Assembly: GCF_020026925.1 (NCBI RefSeq)
Contig: NZ_JAIQDW010000004.1
Coordinates: 237,263 to 301,262, forward strand
Reading direction: 5' to 3'
DNA length: 64,000 bases
Source: Flavobacterium hibisci
GTDB taxonomy: Bacteria; Bacteroidota; Bacteroidia; Flavobacteriales; Flavobacteriaceae
A program made the position numbers and the translations under genes. Shown piece by piece: positions 25,144 through 35,400 of the stretch (the first letter of the stretch is position 1; each line of letters begins with the position of its first letter). The notes under the pieces were generated by a model. The model was given only the letters and a program-made list of their open reading frames with translations, was not told the origin of the DNA and searched no databases.

Positions 25144-25904
25144 TGATAGAAGTAAAAAACATAGAAAAATCATTTGGTGACAGCAAAGTTTTAAAAGGTG
25201 TTTCGACAGTTTTTGAAACTGGAAAAACCAACTTAATTATTGGACAGAGTGGATCCGGAAAGACAGTTTTATTAAAAACACTATTAGGAATTCACGCTCC
25301 GGATTCAGGAACAATTGAATTTGATGGCAGGGTTTATTCTGATTTAGATAAGGATGAAAAACGTGAGTTGAGAACGGAAATCGGAATGGTTTTTCAGGGA
25401 AGCGCTTTATTTGATTCGATGACTGTAGCAGAAAATGTAGCTTTTCCGTTAAGAATGTTCACAAATAATAATAAAGCCCAAATCAAAGAACGTGTTGACT
25501 TTGTTTTAGAGAGAGTAAATCTAGTTGATGCACATCAAAAGCTTCCTTCTGAGATCTCAGGAGGTATGCAAAAACGTGTGGCTATCGCCCGGGCAATCGT
25601 AAACAATCCCAAATATTTGTTTTGTGATGAGCCAAACTCCGGTCTGGATCCGAATACTTCAACATTGATTGATAATTTGATTCAGGAAATTACAAAAGAA
25701 TACAACATCACAACCGTGATTAACACACACGACATGAACTCTGTGATGGAGATAGGAGAAAATATTGTTTTCTTAAAAAAAGGATTAAAAGCCTGGCAGG
25801 GAACTAAAGAAGAAATTTTTAGAACGGAAAACAAAGACATTGTGAAATTTGTTTATTCTTCGAATTTATTCAAAAAGGTAAGAGAGGCTTATTTAAAAGG
25901 GTAA
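25143..25904 (+). CDS. mlaF: MlaF-type ABC transporter ATPase
   Basis: 253 residues from the ATG that overlaps the permease stop. A longer upstream frame exists but lies inside the permease. Walker A is GQSGSGKT (about 34-41), the signature is ISGGMQKR, and Walker B is YLFCDEPNSGLDP, followed by the switch His in INTHDM. It powers lipid movement by the MlaE permease. A perfect-arm hairpin follows and separates it from the convergent SprT-like gene. Confidence 0.9.
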   Translation: MIEVKNIEKSFGDSKVLKGVSTVFETGKTNLIIGQSGSGKTVLLKTLLGIHAPDSGTIEFDGRVYSDLDKDEKRELRTEIGMVFQGSALFDSMTVAENVAFPLRMFTNNNKAQIKERVDFVLERVNLVDAHQKLPSEISGGMQKRVAIARAIVNNPKYLFCDEPNSGLDPNTSTLIDNLIQEITKEYNITTVINTHDMNSVMEIGENIVFLKKGLKAWQGTKEEIFRTENKDIVKFVYSSNLFKKVREAYLKG

Positions 25905-25927
25905 AAGCTTTTAAATTCAATCTTTTA

Positions 25928-25970
25928 AAATTCCAAATTCCAATATTAGTGTAATTGGAATTTGGAATTT
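25928..25970. terminator. Perfect 17-bp hairpin between convergent genes
   Basis: AAATTCCAAATTCCAAT and its exact reverse complement face each other over nine bases, with A/T runs on both sides. It suits a bidirectional terminator and belongs to the TCCAAATTCC repeat family. Confidence 0.65.
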
Positions 25971-25979
25971 AATTTCTCT

Positions 25980-26582
25980 TTATTGAATATTTATCAGCTC
26001 TACTTCAGCATTTGGATTAAAAAGATATAATTTCCCGGTACTAATTTCGAGACATTCAAAACGTTTTGTCCGTACAGCAATTTTCTTGAATATTTTGCCG
26101 TTTTTTATTCTGAAAACACTTCCATACGGAATTTCAAAAACATAATTTTTATCATTTTCCTTATCATATTGTTTCAAAGCCAATGATAAAGTGGTATCAG
26201 TATCACTGCTTGCCGAAGGATTTTTAAAATGTCTCGCCAATAAGGGAAGAATTTGATTTGGAAAAATCTCCGGACGAATAAAGGGTATCATTAATCGCTG
26301 AAAGGTCAATTTCCATTCATTTCCATGGGGCTTAATGTTTCGCCCAAACTTTTCAAAAGCAACTAAATGAGAAATTTCATGGATAAGCGTAATCAAAAAA
26401 CGATATTTATTTAAACTCGCATTGACTGTTATTTCATGTTTGCCGCTCGGTCTTCTCCTGTAATCACCGTGACGTGTCTGACGCTCGTTAACGATTTTAA
26501 GATGTACCTGATTGGCAACAATCAAATCGAAAACAGGCTTTACGGCATGTTCGGGGATATATTTGGCTAATGTTTCGCTCAA
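25980..26582 (-). CDS. SprT-like zinc metalloprotein
   Basis: 200 residues. The HEISH site (His 68, Glu 69, His 72) with a third His at 86 in KPHGNEW is the SprT zinc motif. In eukaryotic SPRTN this fold cuts DNA-protein crosslinks; bacterial members are poorly understood. The C-terminal part (VFEIPYGSVFRIKNGKIFKKIAVRTKRFECLE) is a small beta domain, possibly a degenerate zinc ribbon without the usual Cys pairs. No signal peptide, so cytoplasmic. Confidence 0.8.
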   Translation of the reverse strand: MSETLAKYIPEHAVKPVFDLIVANQVHLKIVNERQTRHGDYRRRPSGKHEITVNASLNKYRFLITLIHEISHLVAFEKFGRNIKPHGNEWKLTFQRLMIPFIRPEIFPNQILPLLARHFKNPSASSDTDTTLSLALKQYDKENDKNYVFEIPYGSVFRIKNGKIFKKIAVRTKRFECLEISTGKLYLFNPNAEVELINIQ

Positions 26583-26653
26583 TCTTAGTAAAATGTTTTC
26601 TGTTAAAAGTTAGATGTATTTGGAATTTGGGTTTTTAAAAATTGGAATTTAAT

Positions 26654-27331
26654 CTACGGATTGGTCGAAGAAACCTCTAATACCTTTCCATTAAAATATT
26701 TATTTCCGTTAAGTGTAAAATCATAAATATAAGTTGCCATTCCTTCTGCAGAAATCGGTGCCTGATAACCGGGGAAAGCTTCGTTCAGCATTTCAGTCTG
26801 GACAGAACCTAATGCCAAAACATTAAATGAAATCCCTTTTTCTTTGTATTCTTCAGCCAATAATTCTGTTAAGGTACCAACAGCTCCTTTACTTGAACTA
26901 TAAGCTGCTAAACCTGCGAATTTCAAACTTCCGCGAACGCCGCCAATCGAACTAATGGTTACTACATGACTGCCTTTTTCAAGATACGGCAAACAAATCC
27001 GGGTCAGATTAGCTACAGCAAAAACATTCACTTTGTAAATACTTTCAAAATCAGCCTGAGTGGTTTCTTCAAAAGGTTTCAAAAGCAAAGCACCTGCGTT
27101 ATGCACCACAGCATCTATTTTTTTCCATGTCGAAGAAAGAAAATCGCTTACAATATCGAGTTGTGATTCATCTGCGAGATCCACCGAAAGGCAGGTTACA
27201 TTTTGGTTTTCTAAAAGAGCCTGTGGAATTTTTCTGGAAATCGCTAAAACATTATGTCCTGCATTTGCGAACTGTAAAGCCAGTTCATAACCAATTCCTC
27301 TTGAAGTTCCTGTAATTATAATATTTTTCAT
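26654..27331 (-). CDS. Short-chain dehydrogenase/reductase
   Basis: 225 residues, the short end of the family. TGTSRGIG at 8-15 binds NAD(P), HNAGALL is the NNAG-like strand, Ser is in TISSIGG, and Tyr/Lys are in AYSSSKGA (the YxxxK pair). The C-terminal NGKVLEVSSTNP is short. The Rossmann-fold Arg after the glycine loop and SRK in AISRKIP favour NADP. The substrate is unknown. It is 71 bases from the SprT-like gene on the same strand. Confidence 0.88.
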   Translation of the reverse strand: MKNIIITGTSRGIGYELALQFANAGHNVLAISRKIPQALLENQNVTCLSVDLADESQLDIVSDFLSSTWKKIDAVVHNAGALLLKPFEETTQADFESIYKVNVFAVANLTRICLPYLEKGSHVVTISSIGGVRGSLKFAGLAAYSSSKGAVGTLTELLAEEYKEKGISFNVLALGSVQTEMLNEAFPGYQAPISAEGMATYIYDFTLNGNKYFNGKVLEVSSTNP

Positions 27332-27366
27332 GAAGCAAAAATAATCAAATCTTAGAAAAGGAATCC

Positions 27367-28338
27367 TTATTTTGTCATTGTAATTTCTTGCGTTGGAGTT
27401 GTTGTTATTTGTGTAACCGCCGGCAAAAATTCCTGTATAAATTTAGTGATATGCGGAATATTCATCACCTGAAATTCATCTGACGGATGATGATAAAATT
27501 CGAAATTCTCAAAATCAAAAGTACTTATGGACTGACACGGTTTTTTGAATGCTTCATAAAAAGAATAATTGTCAGAACGGTAAAAGAGCTCGTATTCGGC
27601 TTCTTTTGGAAGAAAACCAATTGTATTTTTTCCTGTATATTGGTTAATTCTCTCCGCCATATTTGACTTATCAAAACCTGTGATATAAGCCAGATAATCG
27701 CGTTTCATTGGCACTCCAACCATTTCAATATTAAGCTGGGCGTATAAATTAAAATCTTTCTTTTTAAGTTTTTGCACTAAACTTTTAGATCCTAATAATC
27801 CTTTTTCTTCTCCGGCAAAAAACACAAAAAGAATGCTTCTTTTATTCGATTTTGTCTTAGCGAAATACTTAGCCATTTCTGCAACTACGGTTACTCCGGA
27901 AGCATCATCGTTTGCACCGTTATTAATGACATCATCCTGCTTGTTTTTCAGTAATCCAATATGATCATAATGTGCACTTAAAACCACAAACTCTTTTTTG
28001 AGTTCAGGATCGCTTCCTTCTAAATATCCCACAATATTATATGCCGGCAACTTAAAATTCGTAAGCGTATCACGATACGTACTGAAATAAGGCTTTACAT
28101 TATTCTCCTTAAAAAAATCCTCTAAAAAAACAGCTGCTTTTTCAATCCCCCTCGTTCCTGTCTCTCTTCCTTCGAGTTCATCAGAAGAAAGATATTTTAA
28201 AAAATCTGAGACTTCATTCTGTTCAACCAAATAATTGCTTTCAACAGCGGTTTCCTTTGAAGCTGTTTCTCCGACTGATGAAATAGTAGATTTGCAGCCT
28301 AATAAAATTAATGACAGAAGAATGTATATATTTTTCAT
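27367..28338 (-). CDS. M28-family zinc aminopeptidase lipoprotein
   Basis: 323 residues. A lipoprotein signal ends at Cys 15 (ILLGC). The di-zinc site is visible: His 123 and Asp 125 in SAHYDHIG, Asp 144 in GANDDASG, Glu 177-178 in FFAGEEKGLLGS, and the later Asp/His in RSDNYSF and FYHHPSDEF. Family M28 removes N-terminal residues from peptides. It probably acts in the periplasm. It lies close to the SDR gene, 35 bases away. Confidence 0.88.
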   Translation of the reverse strand: MKNIYILLSLILLGCKSTISSVGETASKETAVESNYLVEQNEVSDFLKYLSSDELEGRETGTRGIEKAAVFLEDFFKENNVKPYFSTYRDTLTNFKLPAYNIVGYLEGSDPELKKEFVVLSAHYDHIGLLKNKQDDVINNGANDDASGVTVVAEMAKYFAKTKSNKRSILFVFFAGEEKGLLGSKSLVQKLKKKDFNLYAQLNIEMVGVPMKRDYLAYITGFDKSNMAERINQYTGKNTIGFLPKEAEYELFYRSDNYSFYEAFKKPCQSISTFDFENFEFYHHPSDEFQVMNIPHITKFIQEFLPAVTQITTTPTQEITMTK

Positions 28339-28401
28339 AAAAAAGAAATTTAGATTGGTGTTGTTAAGGCAAAACTTCTGAAAAGTAAAAAAAATAATCG
28401 T

Positions 28402-28438
28402 AAAAAAACCCTTTCAAAGGTAAAAAGCCGAAAGGGTT
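28402..28438 (-). terminator. Intrinsic terminator of the acyl-CoA dehydrogenase gene
   Basis: On the minus strand AACCCTTTC and GAAAGGGTT pair around 14 bases, followed by seven T. Confidence 0.75.
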
Positions 28439-28457
28439 ATAATTAAAAGAGAATCCG

Positions 28458-29600
28458 CTACTCTGCAATAACGGATCTTGAAATTACAATTTTCTGAATC
28501 TCTGAAGTTCCTTCGTAAATCTGCGTGATTTTAGCATCACGCATCATACGCTCTACATGATATTCTTTTACATAACCATTTCCTCCGTGAATCTGAACCG
28601 CTTCTACGGCTGTATCCATTGCCACCTGAGAAGCAAATAATTTAGCCATCGCGCCACTTACATCGTAATTTTTGTGCTGATCTTTGTCCCAGGCCGCTTT
28701 CATACACAAATGACGTGCAGCTTCAATATTTACCGCCATATCTGCCAGTTTAAAAGCAATCGCCTGATGATTGCAAATTTCTGTACCAAAAGCTTTACGC
28801 TCTTTGGAATATTTCAAAGCCAGTTCATAAGCCCCTGAAGCGATTCCCAAAGCCTGAGAAGCGATTCCGATACGACCTCCGGCAAGCGTTTTCATGGCAA
28901 ATTTAAATCCGAATCCGTCTTCACCGATTCTGTTTTCTTTCGGAACTTTCACATCACTAAACATTAATGAATGTGTATCAGAACCACGAATCCCCATTTT
29001 TTGCTCTTTTGGCCCAACCGAAAACCCCGGCATATCTTTGGTCATAATCAGCACATTTATTCCTTTATGTTTTAATTCAGGATGCGTTTGTGCGATAACT
29101 AAATAAACAGAAGCCGTATTCCCGTTTGTAATCCAGTTTTTTGTACCATTTACCAAATAGTGATCGCCCATATCGATAGCGGTTGTTTTTTGCGAAGTGG
29201 CGTCACTACCTGCTTCAGGCTCGCTTAAGCAAAATGCCCCATGAACTTCACCCGAAGCCAGACGAGGCAGGTATTTTTGTTTTTGTTCTTCAGTTCCAAA
29301 TTCCTGCAGTCCCCAACAAACTAAAGAATTATTTACAGACATCACTACTGAAGCCGATGCATCAACTTTAGAAATTTCTTCCATCGCAATTACATATGAA
29401 ATTGTATCCAGCCCGCTTCCTCCGTATTTTGGATCAACCATCATGCCCATGAACCCTAATTCGCCCATTTTTTTCACCTGTTCGGCTGGAAAAATTTGCT
29501 TTTCGTCTCTTTCAATTACACCCGGCAACAGTTCATTTTGAGCAAAATCTCTTGCAGCCTGCTGGATCATTAAATGCTCTTCTGTTAGATTAAAATCCAT
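28458..29600 (-). CDS. Acyl-CoA dehydrogenase
   Basis: 380 residues, normal length. FAD and substrate motifs are AFCLSEPEAGSDATSQKTTA and WITNG, with GRIGIASQALGIASGAYELALKY in the C-terminal domain. The catalytic Glu is at 363 in YEGTSEIQKIVISR, the position of short- and medium-chain enzymes. It introduces the alpha-beta double bond in acyl-CoA. The neighbours do not fix the chain length. The best guess is short-chain (butyryl-CoA dehydrogenase-like), from overall resemblance. Confidence 0.92.
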   Translation of the reverse strand: MDFNLTEEHLMIQQAARDFAQNELLPGVIERDEKQIFPAEQVKKMGELGFMGMMVDPKYGGSGLDTISYVIAMEEISKVDASASVVMSVNNSLVCWGLQEFGTEEQKQKYLPRLASGEVHGAFCLSEPEAGSDATSQKTTAIDMGDHYLVNGTKNWITNGNTASVYLVIAQTHPELKHKGINVLIMTKDMPGFSVGPKEQKMGIRGSDTHSLMFSDVKVPKENRIGEDGFGFKFAMKTLAGGRIGIASQALGIASGAYELALKYSKERKAFGTEICNHQAIAFKLADMAVNIEAARHLCMKAAWDKDQHKNYDVSGAMAKLFASQVAMDTAVEAVQIHGGNGYVKEYHVERMMRDAKITQIYEGTSEIQKIVISRSVIAE

Positions 29601-29987
29601 AATATTGGTTCTTTAGTTGTTAAATTTCTTTCATGCTCTCCATAAAAGAAGCTTTTCAAAGATAAATTTTAAATACCAAATAACAATGCATGCATAGTAT
29701 TTTAAGTTTTAATCCAAAAATACTATAACGTTTTCGTTTCAACTCTAAACTAAAATTAATAAAACCTAAATATTACAATATATTATTCAAAATTTAAGGG
29801 TAAAATTATAGATAGTAAAAATTACAAACTGACCATTTATGGATTTCTCACATCAACAGCTGCTGCACTGTAAATCGAGGATAAAAATACTCTTACTAAT
29901 TTGATTTTTAATTCAATATATTTTCAAACCAATTGCAATATCATAAAAAACTTGTCGTTTAAAAGACTAATTTTTGCAGATTAACAG
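29601..29987. other. Intergenic region without a gene
   Basis: AT-rich spacer between divergent genes. No convincing reading frame, hairpin or repeat was seen apart from the promoter element at its right end. Confidence 0.5.
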
Positions 29988-29995
29988 TACTTTTG
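29988..29995 (+). promoter_or_regulatory. -7 promoter element of the chalcone-isomerase-like gene
   Basis: TACTTTTG fits TAnnTTTG, about 43 bases before the ATG at 30038. The longer frame that begins at 29993 would start inside this element, which supports the later start. Confidence 0.5.
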
Positions 29996-30037
29996 CAAAA
30001 AACAAAAACACTAAAAAAACAATTATTAAGAAAGACT

Positions 30038-30610
30038 ATGAAAAAGATTTTACTATTACTCACGCTTGTTTTAAGCATACAGTTCTCAGTAACTGCGCAA
30101 ACACACATTGATGTAAACGGCGTTACTGTTCCAAGAAAAATTGAGGTTTTGAACAAAACTTTGCAACTTAACGGAGCTGGCGGAAGATCAAAAATGTGGA
30201 TGGAAGTATATGTCCAGGCTTTGTACCTATCGCAATTAACACAGGATGCCCAATTTATTATGGACAGCGATACCGAAATGGCCATCCGGATTGAAATTAC
30301 TTCGTCTATGGTTTCTGCCAACAAATTGGGTAAAGCAATGGATACAGGATTTGAAAAATCTGCTGCAGATAAGCTTGAGACATTACGACCAAGAATTGAG
30401 CAGCTGAAAACATTTTTAAGTGACAAAATCACAGAAAAAGATGTTTTTATATTAGCTTATAGCCCTTTAGATCAAACGATAAATGTTTTCAAAAACGAAT
30501 CATTAAAAGGAAAAATCCCCGGGTTTGATTTCAAAAAAGCATTGTTCGGAATCTGGCTATCTGACAAACCTGTTGACGAAACGTTAAAGAAAAATTTATT
30601 AGGACAGTAA
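30038..30610 (+). CDS. Secreted chalcone-isomerase-like protein
   Basis: 190 residues from ATG 30038, chosen because MKKILLLLTLVLSIQFSVTAQ is a clean signal peptide cut after TAQ. The mature part begins THIDVNGVTVPRKIEVLNKTLQLNGAGGRSKMWMEVYVQALYL, the hallmark of bacterial chalcone-isomerase-like domains (LNGAGxRxK.....YxxALYL). Later motifs are IRIEITSSMVSANKLGKAM and GKIPGFDFKKALFGIWLSDKPVD. These proteins share the fold of plant chalcone isomerase but are thought to bind fatty acids or act otherwise. It is periplasmic. A terminator follows. Confidence 0.8.
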   Translation: MKKILLLLTLVLSIQFSVTAQTHIDVNGVTVPRKIEVLNKTLQLNGAGGRSKMWMEVYVQALYLSQLTQDAQFIMDSDTEMAIRIEITSSMVSANKLGKAMDTGFEKSAADKLETLRPRIEQLKTFLSDKITEKDVFILAYSPLDQTINVFKNESLKGKIPGFDFKKALFGIWLSDKPVDETLKKNLLGQ

Positions 30611-30633
30611 TACATTATTTTTATAAATAGTAA

Positions 30634-30667
30634 AGCCGAAAATAGTTTTTGTTTTCGGCTCTTTTTT
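30634..30667 (+). terminator. Intrinsic terminator after the chalcone-isomerase-like gene
   Basis: AGCCGAAAA pairs with TTTTCGGCT around nine bases, followed by C and seven T. Confidence 0.85.
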
Positions 30668-30761
30668 TAGAATTTGATTCAAATACATTTAATATTGACA
30701 TCTTTCATATTTACCTAACTACATACTAGACAAAATGAAAAACCAGTTCTAAAACATACTT

Positions 30762-31916
30762 TTAATCCCTTTTTATATTTAAAATTGCGTTCAGGGCAGG
30801 TTTTGGTTTTTTATTACGATCATATAATAATGGGTAATTTATCCTGTTTGCAATAGGATAATCATTTTTCCAGGACATTCCGTCATGCAGACCCCAGAAA
30901 GTAACACGATCAATTTTGTCGCGTTTTCTGTAAAAAATTTCAAATAACTCCGCATATCTGTTTGCCAATTGCTTCTGGATGCCCTCTGGCAAACCTTTAC
31001 GGTAAGGATCTAAAAATGTTTTAAATTCTTCTAATTCATATTGAGGATGTAACAATCCGGTTCCAATAATTTGTCCTTCTTTTGTTAATGGTAACACGTC
31101 AATATCTAATTCTGTAATCATTACTTTTACCCCTAACGAAGCAAATGAATCTATTGCCGCTTCTATATATTCCTTTTTAGGATAATTAAGACCCCAATGA
31201 CCCTGAATACCAATCCCATCAATTCTCACACCTTCTTTTTTCAGCATTCTCACCATACGCATAATACCGTCTCTTTTTGTCGGCCTCCAAACATTAAAAT
31301 CATTGTAATATAATTCTGTGTCTGGCGCATATTTACTTGTAAATTTAAACGCATTCTTTACTAAAGTGTCACCATTACCAATACCATTAACCCAGTTGGT
31401 TTTACGATAAGAGCCATTTTCGTCCATCACTTCATTTACAACATCCCAGGCTTGTACTTTTCCTGCATATCTGCCGGCAATAGTCTGAATATGGGTTCTC
31501 ATTCGTTCCATTTGCGCTTCCTTCGTATTTGGATTTCCATTTTTATCCTGAAAAAACCATTCAGGCGTCTGGTTGTGCCATATTAAGGTATGCCCCACTA
31601 TAAACATTTTATTTTTTTGTCCAAATGCCACGAAGTCATCTGCAGGTTTAAAATTATACACTCCCGGTTCCGGATTTATTCTTTCTGCTTTCATGACATT
31701 TTCCGGAGTAATAGAATTGAATTGCTTTAAAATAATATTTTGAGACACTGAATCCTTTCCGGATGATATCTCTTCATTTACTGCCATTCCTATTCTAAAG
31801 TCATTTTTGAATGATTCTTTTAAAGTTAAATCTGAATGGTTATTATTTTCCGTATTCTGTTTTTTACAACTAATCAAAACAGTAAATATGGCTAAGATAA
31901 TTACTTTCAATTTCAT
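30762..31916 (-). CDS. GH10 endo-1,4-beta-xylanase lipoprotein
   Basis: 384 residues. A lipoprotein signal ends at Cys 17 (LISC). The GH10 barrel follows at once, with GHTLIWHNQTPEWFF (about 108-122), the acid/base Glu 162 in WDVVNE, the nucleophile Glu 269 in ITELDID, and WGLHDGMSW near the end. No carbohydrate-binding module is present. It cuts the xylan backbone, matching the GH30 glucuronoxylanase 10 kb away. It is divergent from the SusC/SusD pair, an arrangement that suggests shared control from the region between them. Confidence 0.93.
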   Translation of the reverse strand: MKLKVIILAIFTVLISCKKQNTENNNHSDLTLKESFKNDFRIGMAVNEEISSGKDSVSQNIILKQFNSITPENVMKAERINPEPGVYNFKPADDFVAFGQKNKMFIVGHTLIWHNQTPEWFFQDKNGNPNTKEAQMERMRTHIQTIAGRYAGKVQAWDVVNEVMDENGSYRKTNWVNGIGNGDTLVKNAFKFTSKYAPDTELYYNDFNVWRPTKRDGIMRMVRMLKKEGVRIDGIGIQGHWGLNYPKKEYIEAAIDSFASLGVKVMITELDIDVLPLTKEGQIIGTGLLHPQYELEEFKTFLDPYRKGLPEGIQKQLANRYAELFEIFYRKRDKIDRVTFWGLHDGMSWKNDYPIANRINYPLLYDRNKKPKPALNAILNIKRD

Positions 31917-32469
31917 ATTTTTTTAAGATTAAAGTTTCTGAAAAGATAGTAAAATTATTTTCCTAAAATTTAATAAAATCGAGCAACAATACTTAAAGCA
32001 CTAATTATCAAATTTATATATCAAAAAAACAATGGCGATTTTTAAAATTTAATATTCTAAAAATGTAAAAACTACACATATAAAAAAATAAAAATAGGTT
32101 AAATACTATTAAAAAAATCAAATGTTTTTTTGTTTTTTTTATGTTTACAAATGCTCTTAGCAATTCAAAAAAATAACTTCTAAAACTTCCATGCTAATTG
32201 ATCGTTAAACATAATTAAAACATAAGAAATACCTTGTGTTTGTTATGTTTTCGATGATTTTGATTATATCTAATTAAAAGTCAACCTAAAAAATATATTT
32301 ACTTAAAATCAAACCATTTTTTTTCGAAATTCATAAAAAAACTATAGCAATGAAATCAAAATTGCCTGAATTTTTTGACAATTTATGATCCGCTTTTAAT
32401 TATTCTTTATTTATTTGTTTAATTAACCTCTCACTTTTTTATTAACCAATCCAATTAAACAGATAACTT
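31917..32469. other. Divergent intergenic region between GH10 and SusC
   Basis: 553 bases, very AT-rich. It holds a likely -7 element for GH10 on the minus strand (TAAATTTG at 32009-32016). No clear promoter for susC was found and no CAATCGGTTG site like those before GH30. No gene is visible. Confidence 0.5.
32009..32016 (-). promoter_or_regulatory. Possible -7 element of the GH10 promoter
   Basis: The minus strand reads TAAATTTG, fitting TAnnTTTG, 92 bases before the start codon. No -33 match was seen. Confidence 0.35.
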
Positions 32470-35400
32470 ATGAAGCGTAAAATTAAAATTTATTGCAAAC
32501 CGATATGTATGCTGAAACAGGTATATATAAATCGTGCGGCTATGTTTATCATCACAATGTTGGGGATATTTAACCCAATACAGGCTCAAACTGTAAAAGG
32601 TACTGTAGCAGATGATAAAGGAGAACCATTATTTGGCGTGAATGTTGTATTAAAAAACTCAAAAACCGGTGTTTCTACAGATCTAAATGGACAATTTGAA
32701 ATTTCCATTGGTAATCAAAGTAATGCAACCTTATTATTTAATTACCTTGGATACAAGGAAAAGGAAGTTTTAGTTGCTGGTAAAACTGTTTTAAATGTAA
32801 CCCTAACTCAAAGCGAATCTGCGCTGGACGAAGTAGTAGTTACTGCTTTAGGAATTAAGAAAGAATCAAAAAAACTTGGCTATTCTGTTGAAACTGTAAA
32901 CAATGATGATCTTCAGAAGAACAGAAATGCCAATATGATGGCGTCACTTGAAGGAAAGGTTGCGGGTCTTGATATATCTCCTCCTTCTGCTGGTGCTGGC
33001 GCAAGTGCAAAAATTCGTTTGCGTGGCCAATCTGCATTTGCAGGAGCGAGCAACTCCCCCCTTATTGTTGTCAATGGTCTTCCTATGGATCAGAATGCAC
33101 GTGGTGCAAATGGAAACGATTCACGGGATTTAGGAGATAATTTACAGGGAATAAATCCGGATGATATCGAAAGTATGACGGTTTTAAAAGGGGCCACTGC
33201 AGCTGCATTGTACGGTTACAGGGCAGCAAATGGAGCTATAATTATTACCACTAAAAACGGAAAAAAAAATCAGGGATTAGGGATTGAACTTACTTCTAAT
33301 TTTACCAGTCAGGCTGTTTTGGATTATTCTGATTTTCAAAAAGTATATGGTCAGGGTGTTGGTGGAAATAAACCAACGTCAGCAGCAGATGCCGCATCAA
33401 ACGGACAATATGGTTTTGGAGCCAGATTAGATGGTTTACCAACTTACAATTACGATGGCATTTTGCGTCCTTATTCTTATGACAATAACAGAATTAAAGG
33501 ATTTTACAGAACCGGACTTCTGTTTTCCAACACTATAGCTATTTCTGGCGGTAGTGAAAAAGGCAGTTTTAGAGCTTCTTTTTCTCATTCACAAGCAAGT
33601 GGTATACAGCCTGATAATGAATACACCAAAAAAATTGCTAATTTAGGTTTAAATCATAACCTTTCTAAAAAACTTAGTGTATCAGTAAACTTAAACTACA
33701 CTCACGAGGATAATATTAATCCCCCGGAAGTAGGTGTTCAGGGCGCGGGCGCCCCTAACTTTCTTTACAGAATGGCAGGGTCAATTCCTTTAGAGGCTTT
33801 CAAAACGAGCGTAGTAGACCCTGTAACAACAACAGAATGGAGAACTTCAGGTTTTCAAAGCACCGTGATAAACCCTTACTTCAATTTGGGTCGCCAATTC
33901 TTTAATGATATTAGGGACCGGTTTCTAATGACAGCCTCTTTAAAATACGAATTAACAGATTGGCTATATGCTCAGGGAAGAATTAACTACGATTATTCAG
34001 ACAATACAAGAGAATTTAATACTCCGACGGGAAGAGGTTCTTCGACACCAATGAATGGTGCTGGTACAGGATATAATGGAAATTATGAAGTACGAAATAT
34101 GAGGGGTACCGATTTAAATGCAGATTTCCTGATTGGTGCAAATAAAACGTTTGGGGATTTTTCTGTTGATTTAAGTGTAGGCGGAAATATATATAAAACC
34201 AAATCTTCGGACTCCAGACAATTTGTAACCGATTTTACTGTGCGCGATCTTTACTCTATAGAAAATGGTATTACAAAAAACCAGAGTTATGGTATTGGCA
34301 GATCGCAGGTTAATTCCCTATACACCTTTGCTGACTTTGGATATAAAGGTTTAGTTTATTTAAATGTAACTGCAAGAAATGACTGGTATTCCGTTTTAAA
34401 TCCTAAAAACAATAGTTATTTATATCCGTCTGTGGGTGGTAGTTTTATTTTTTCAGAATTAATTAAAGATAACGATTGGTTAAGTTATGGTAAGATAAGG
34501 GCGTCTTATGCCGAAGTTGGTAGTTCTAATGGTATTGGAGCATTTAACGGCAACCTAAACTACAGCATCAATCAAAATCAATTTAATGGCCAGGTTTTAG
34601 GATCTATTGCAGGTGACGGCAGTTCTCCAAATCGAAATCTAAAACCCTTTACAGTAGCAGAAAAAGAAGTAGGTCTGGAATTGAAAATATTTAAAAGCAG
34701 AATAAACCTGGATGTGGCTGCATTTGAAAAAACGACTACAGATCAAATTTTAAATGTTCAAATTTCAAGTACTTCGGGCTATACTAATATTCCACAAAAT
34801 TTAGCATCCTTACAGAATCGTGGTGTCGAGTTTATGCTGGAATTTATACCTGTAAAAACTAATAATTTTAAATGGAGCAGCAACTTCAACAGTACTTTCG
34901 TTGAAACAGAAGTGCTGGAATTGGCTCCGGGTATTAATAATTTAGTGGTCCAAAGTTATGGTGGAAATGAATTCTTAGGTCAATTGGTATATCAGGTAGG
35001 ACAGCCTCTTAATCAGCTGTCTGCAAAAACATATAAAAGAGATGCTAATGGCAGATTGCTTCTTGATAGTAGCGGGCGTGTCCAGGCATCCACTGAATAT
35101 GTGAATTTTGGTAGTGCATTACCTAAATGGACAGGGGGCTGGACCAATACTTTCTCTTATAAGAATATGAGCCTTTTAGTCTTTTTTGATTATAAATTAG
35201 GAGGGAAAGTTATTTCATCTACCGCTTTAAACGGAGCAAGGCAGGGTCTCAATAAAATGTCTTTATACGGTCGTGAAGGCAATGTTGTGCTTGACGGTAT
35301 AATTGAATCGACAGGTCAGCCCAATACCAATACATTAGATACAAGATCCTATTGGACAGACCATAGAAATGGACAAATTGGAGACCCCTTTATTTTTAAG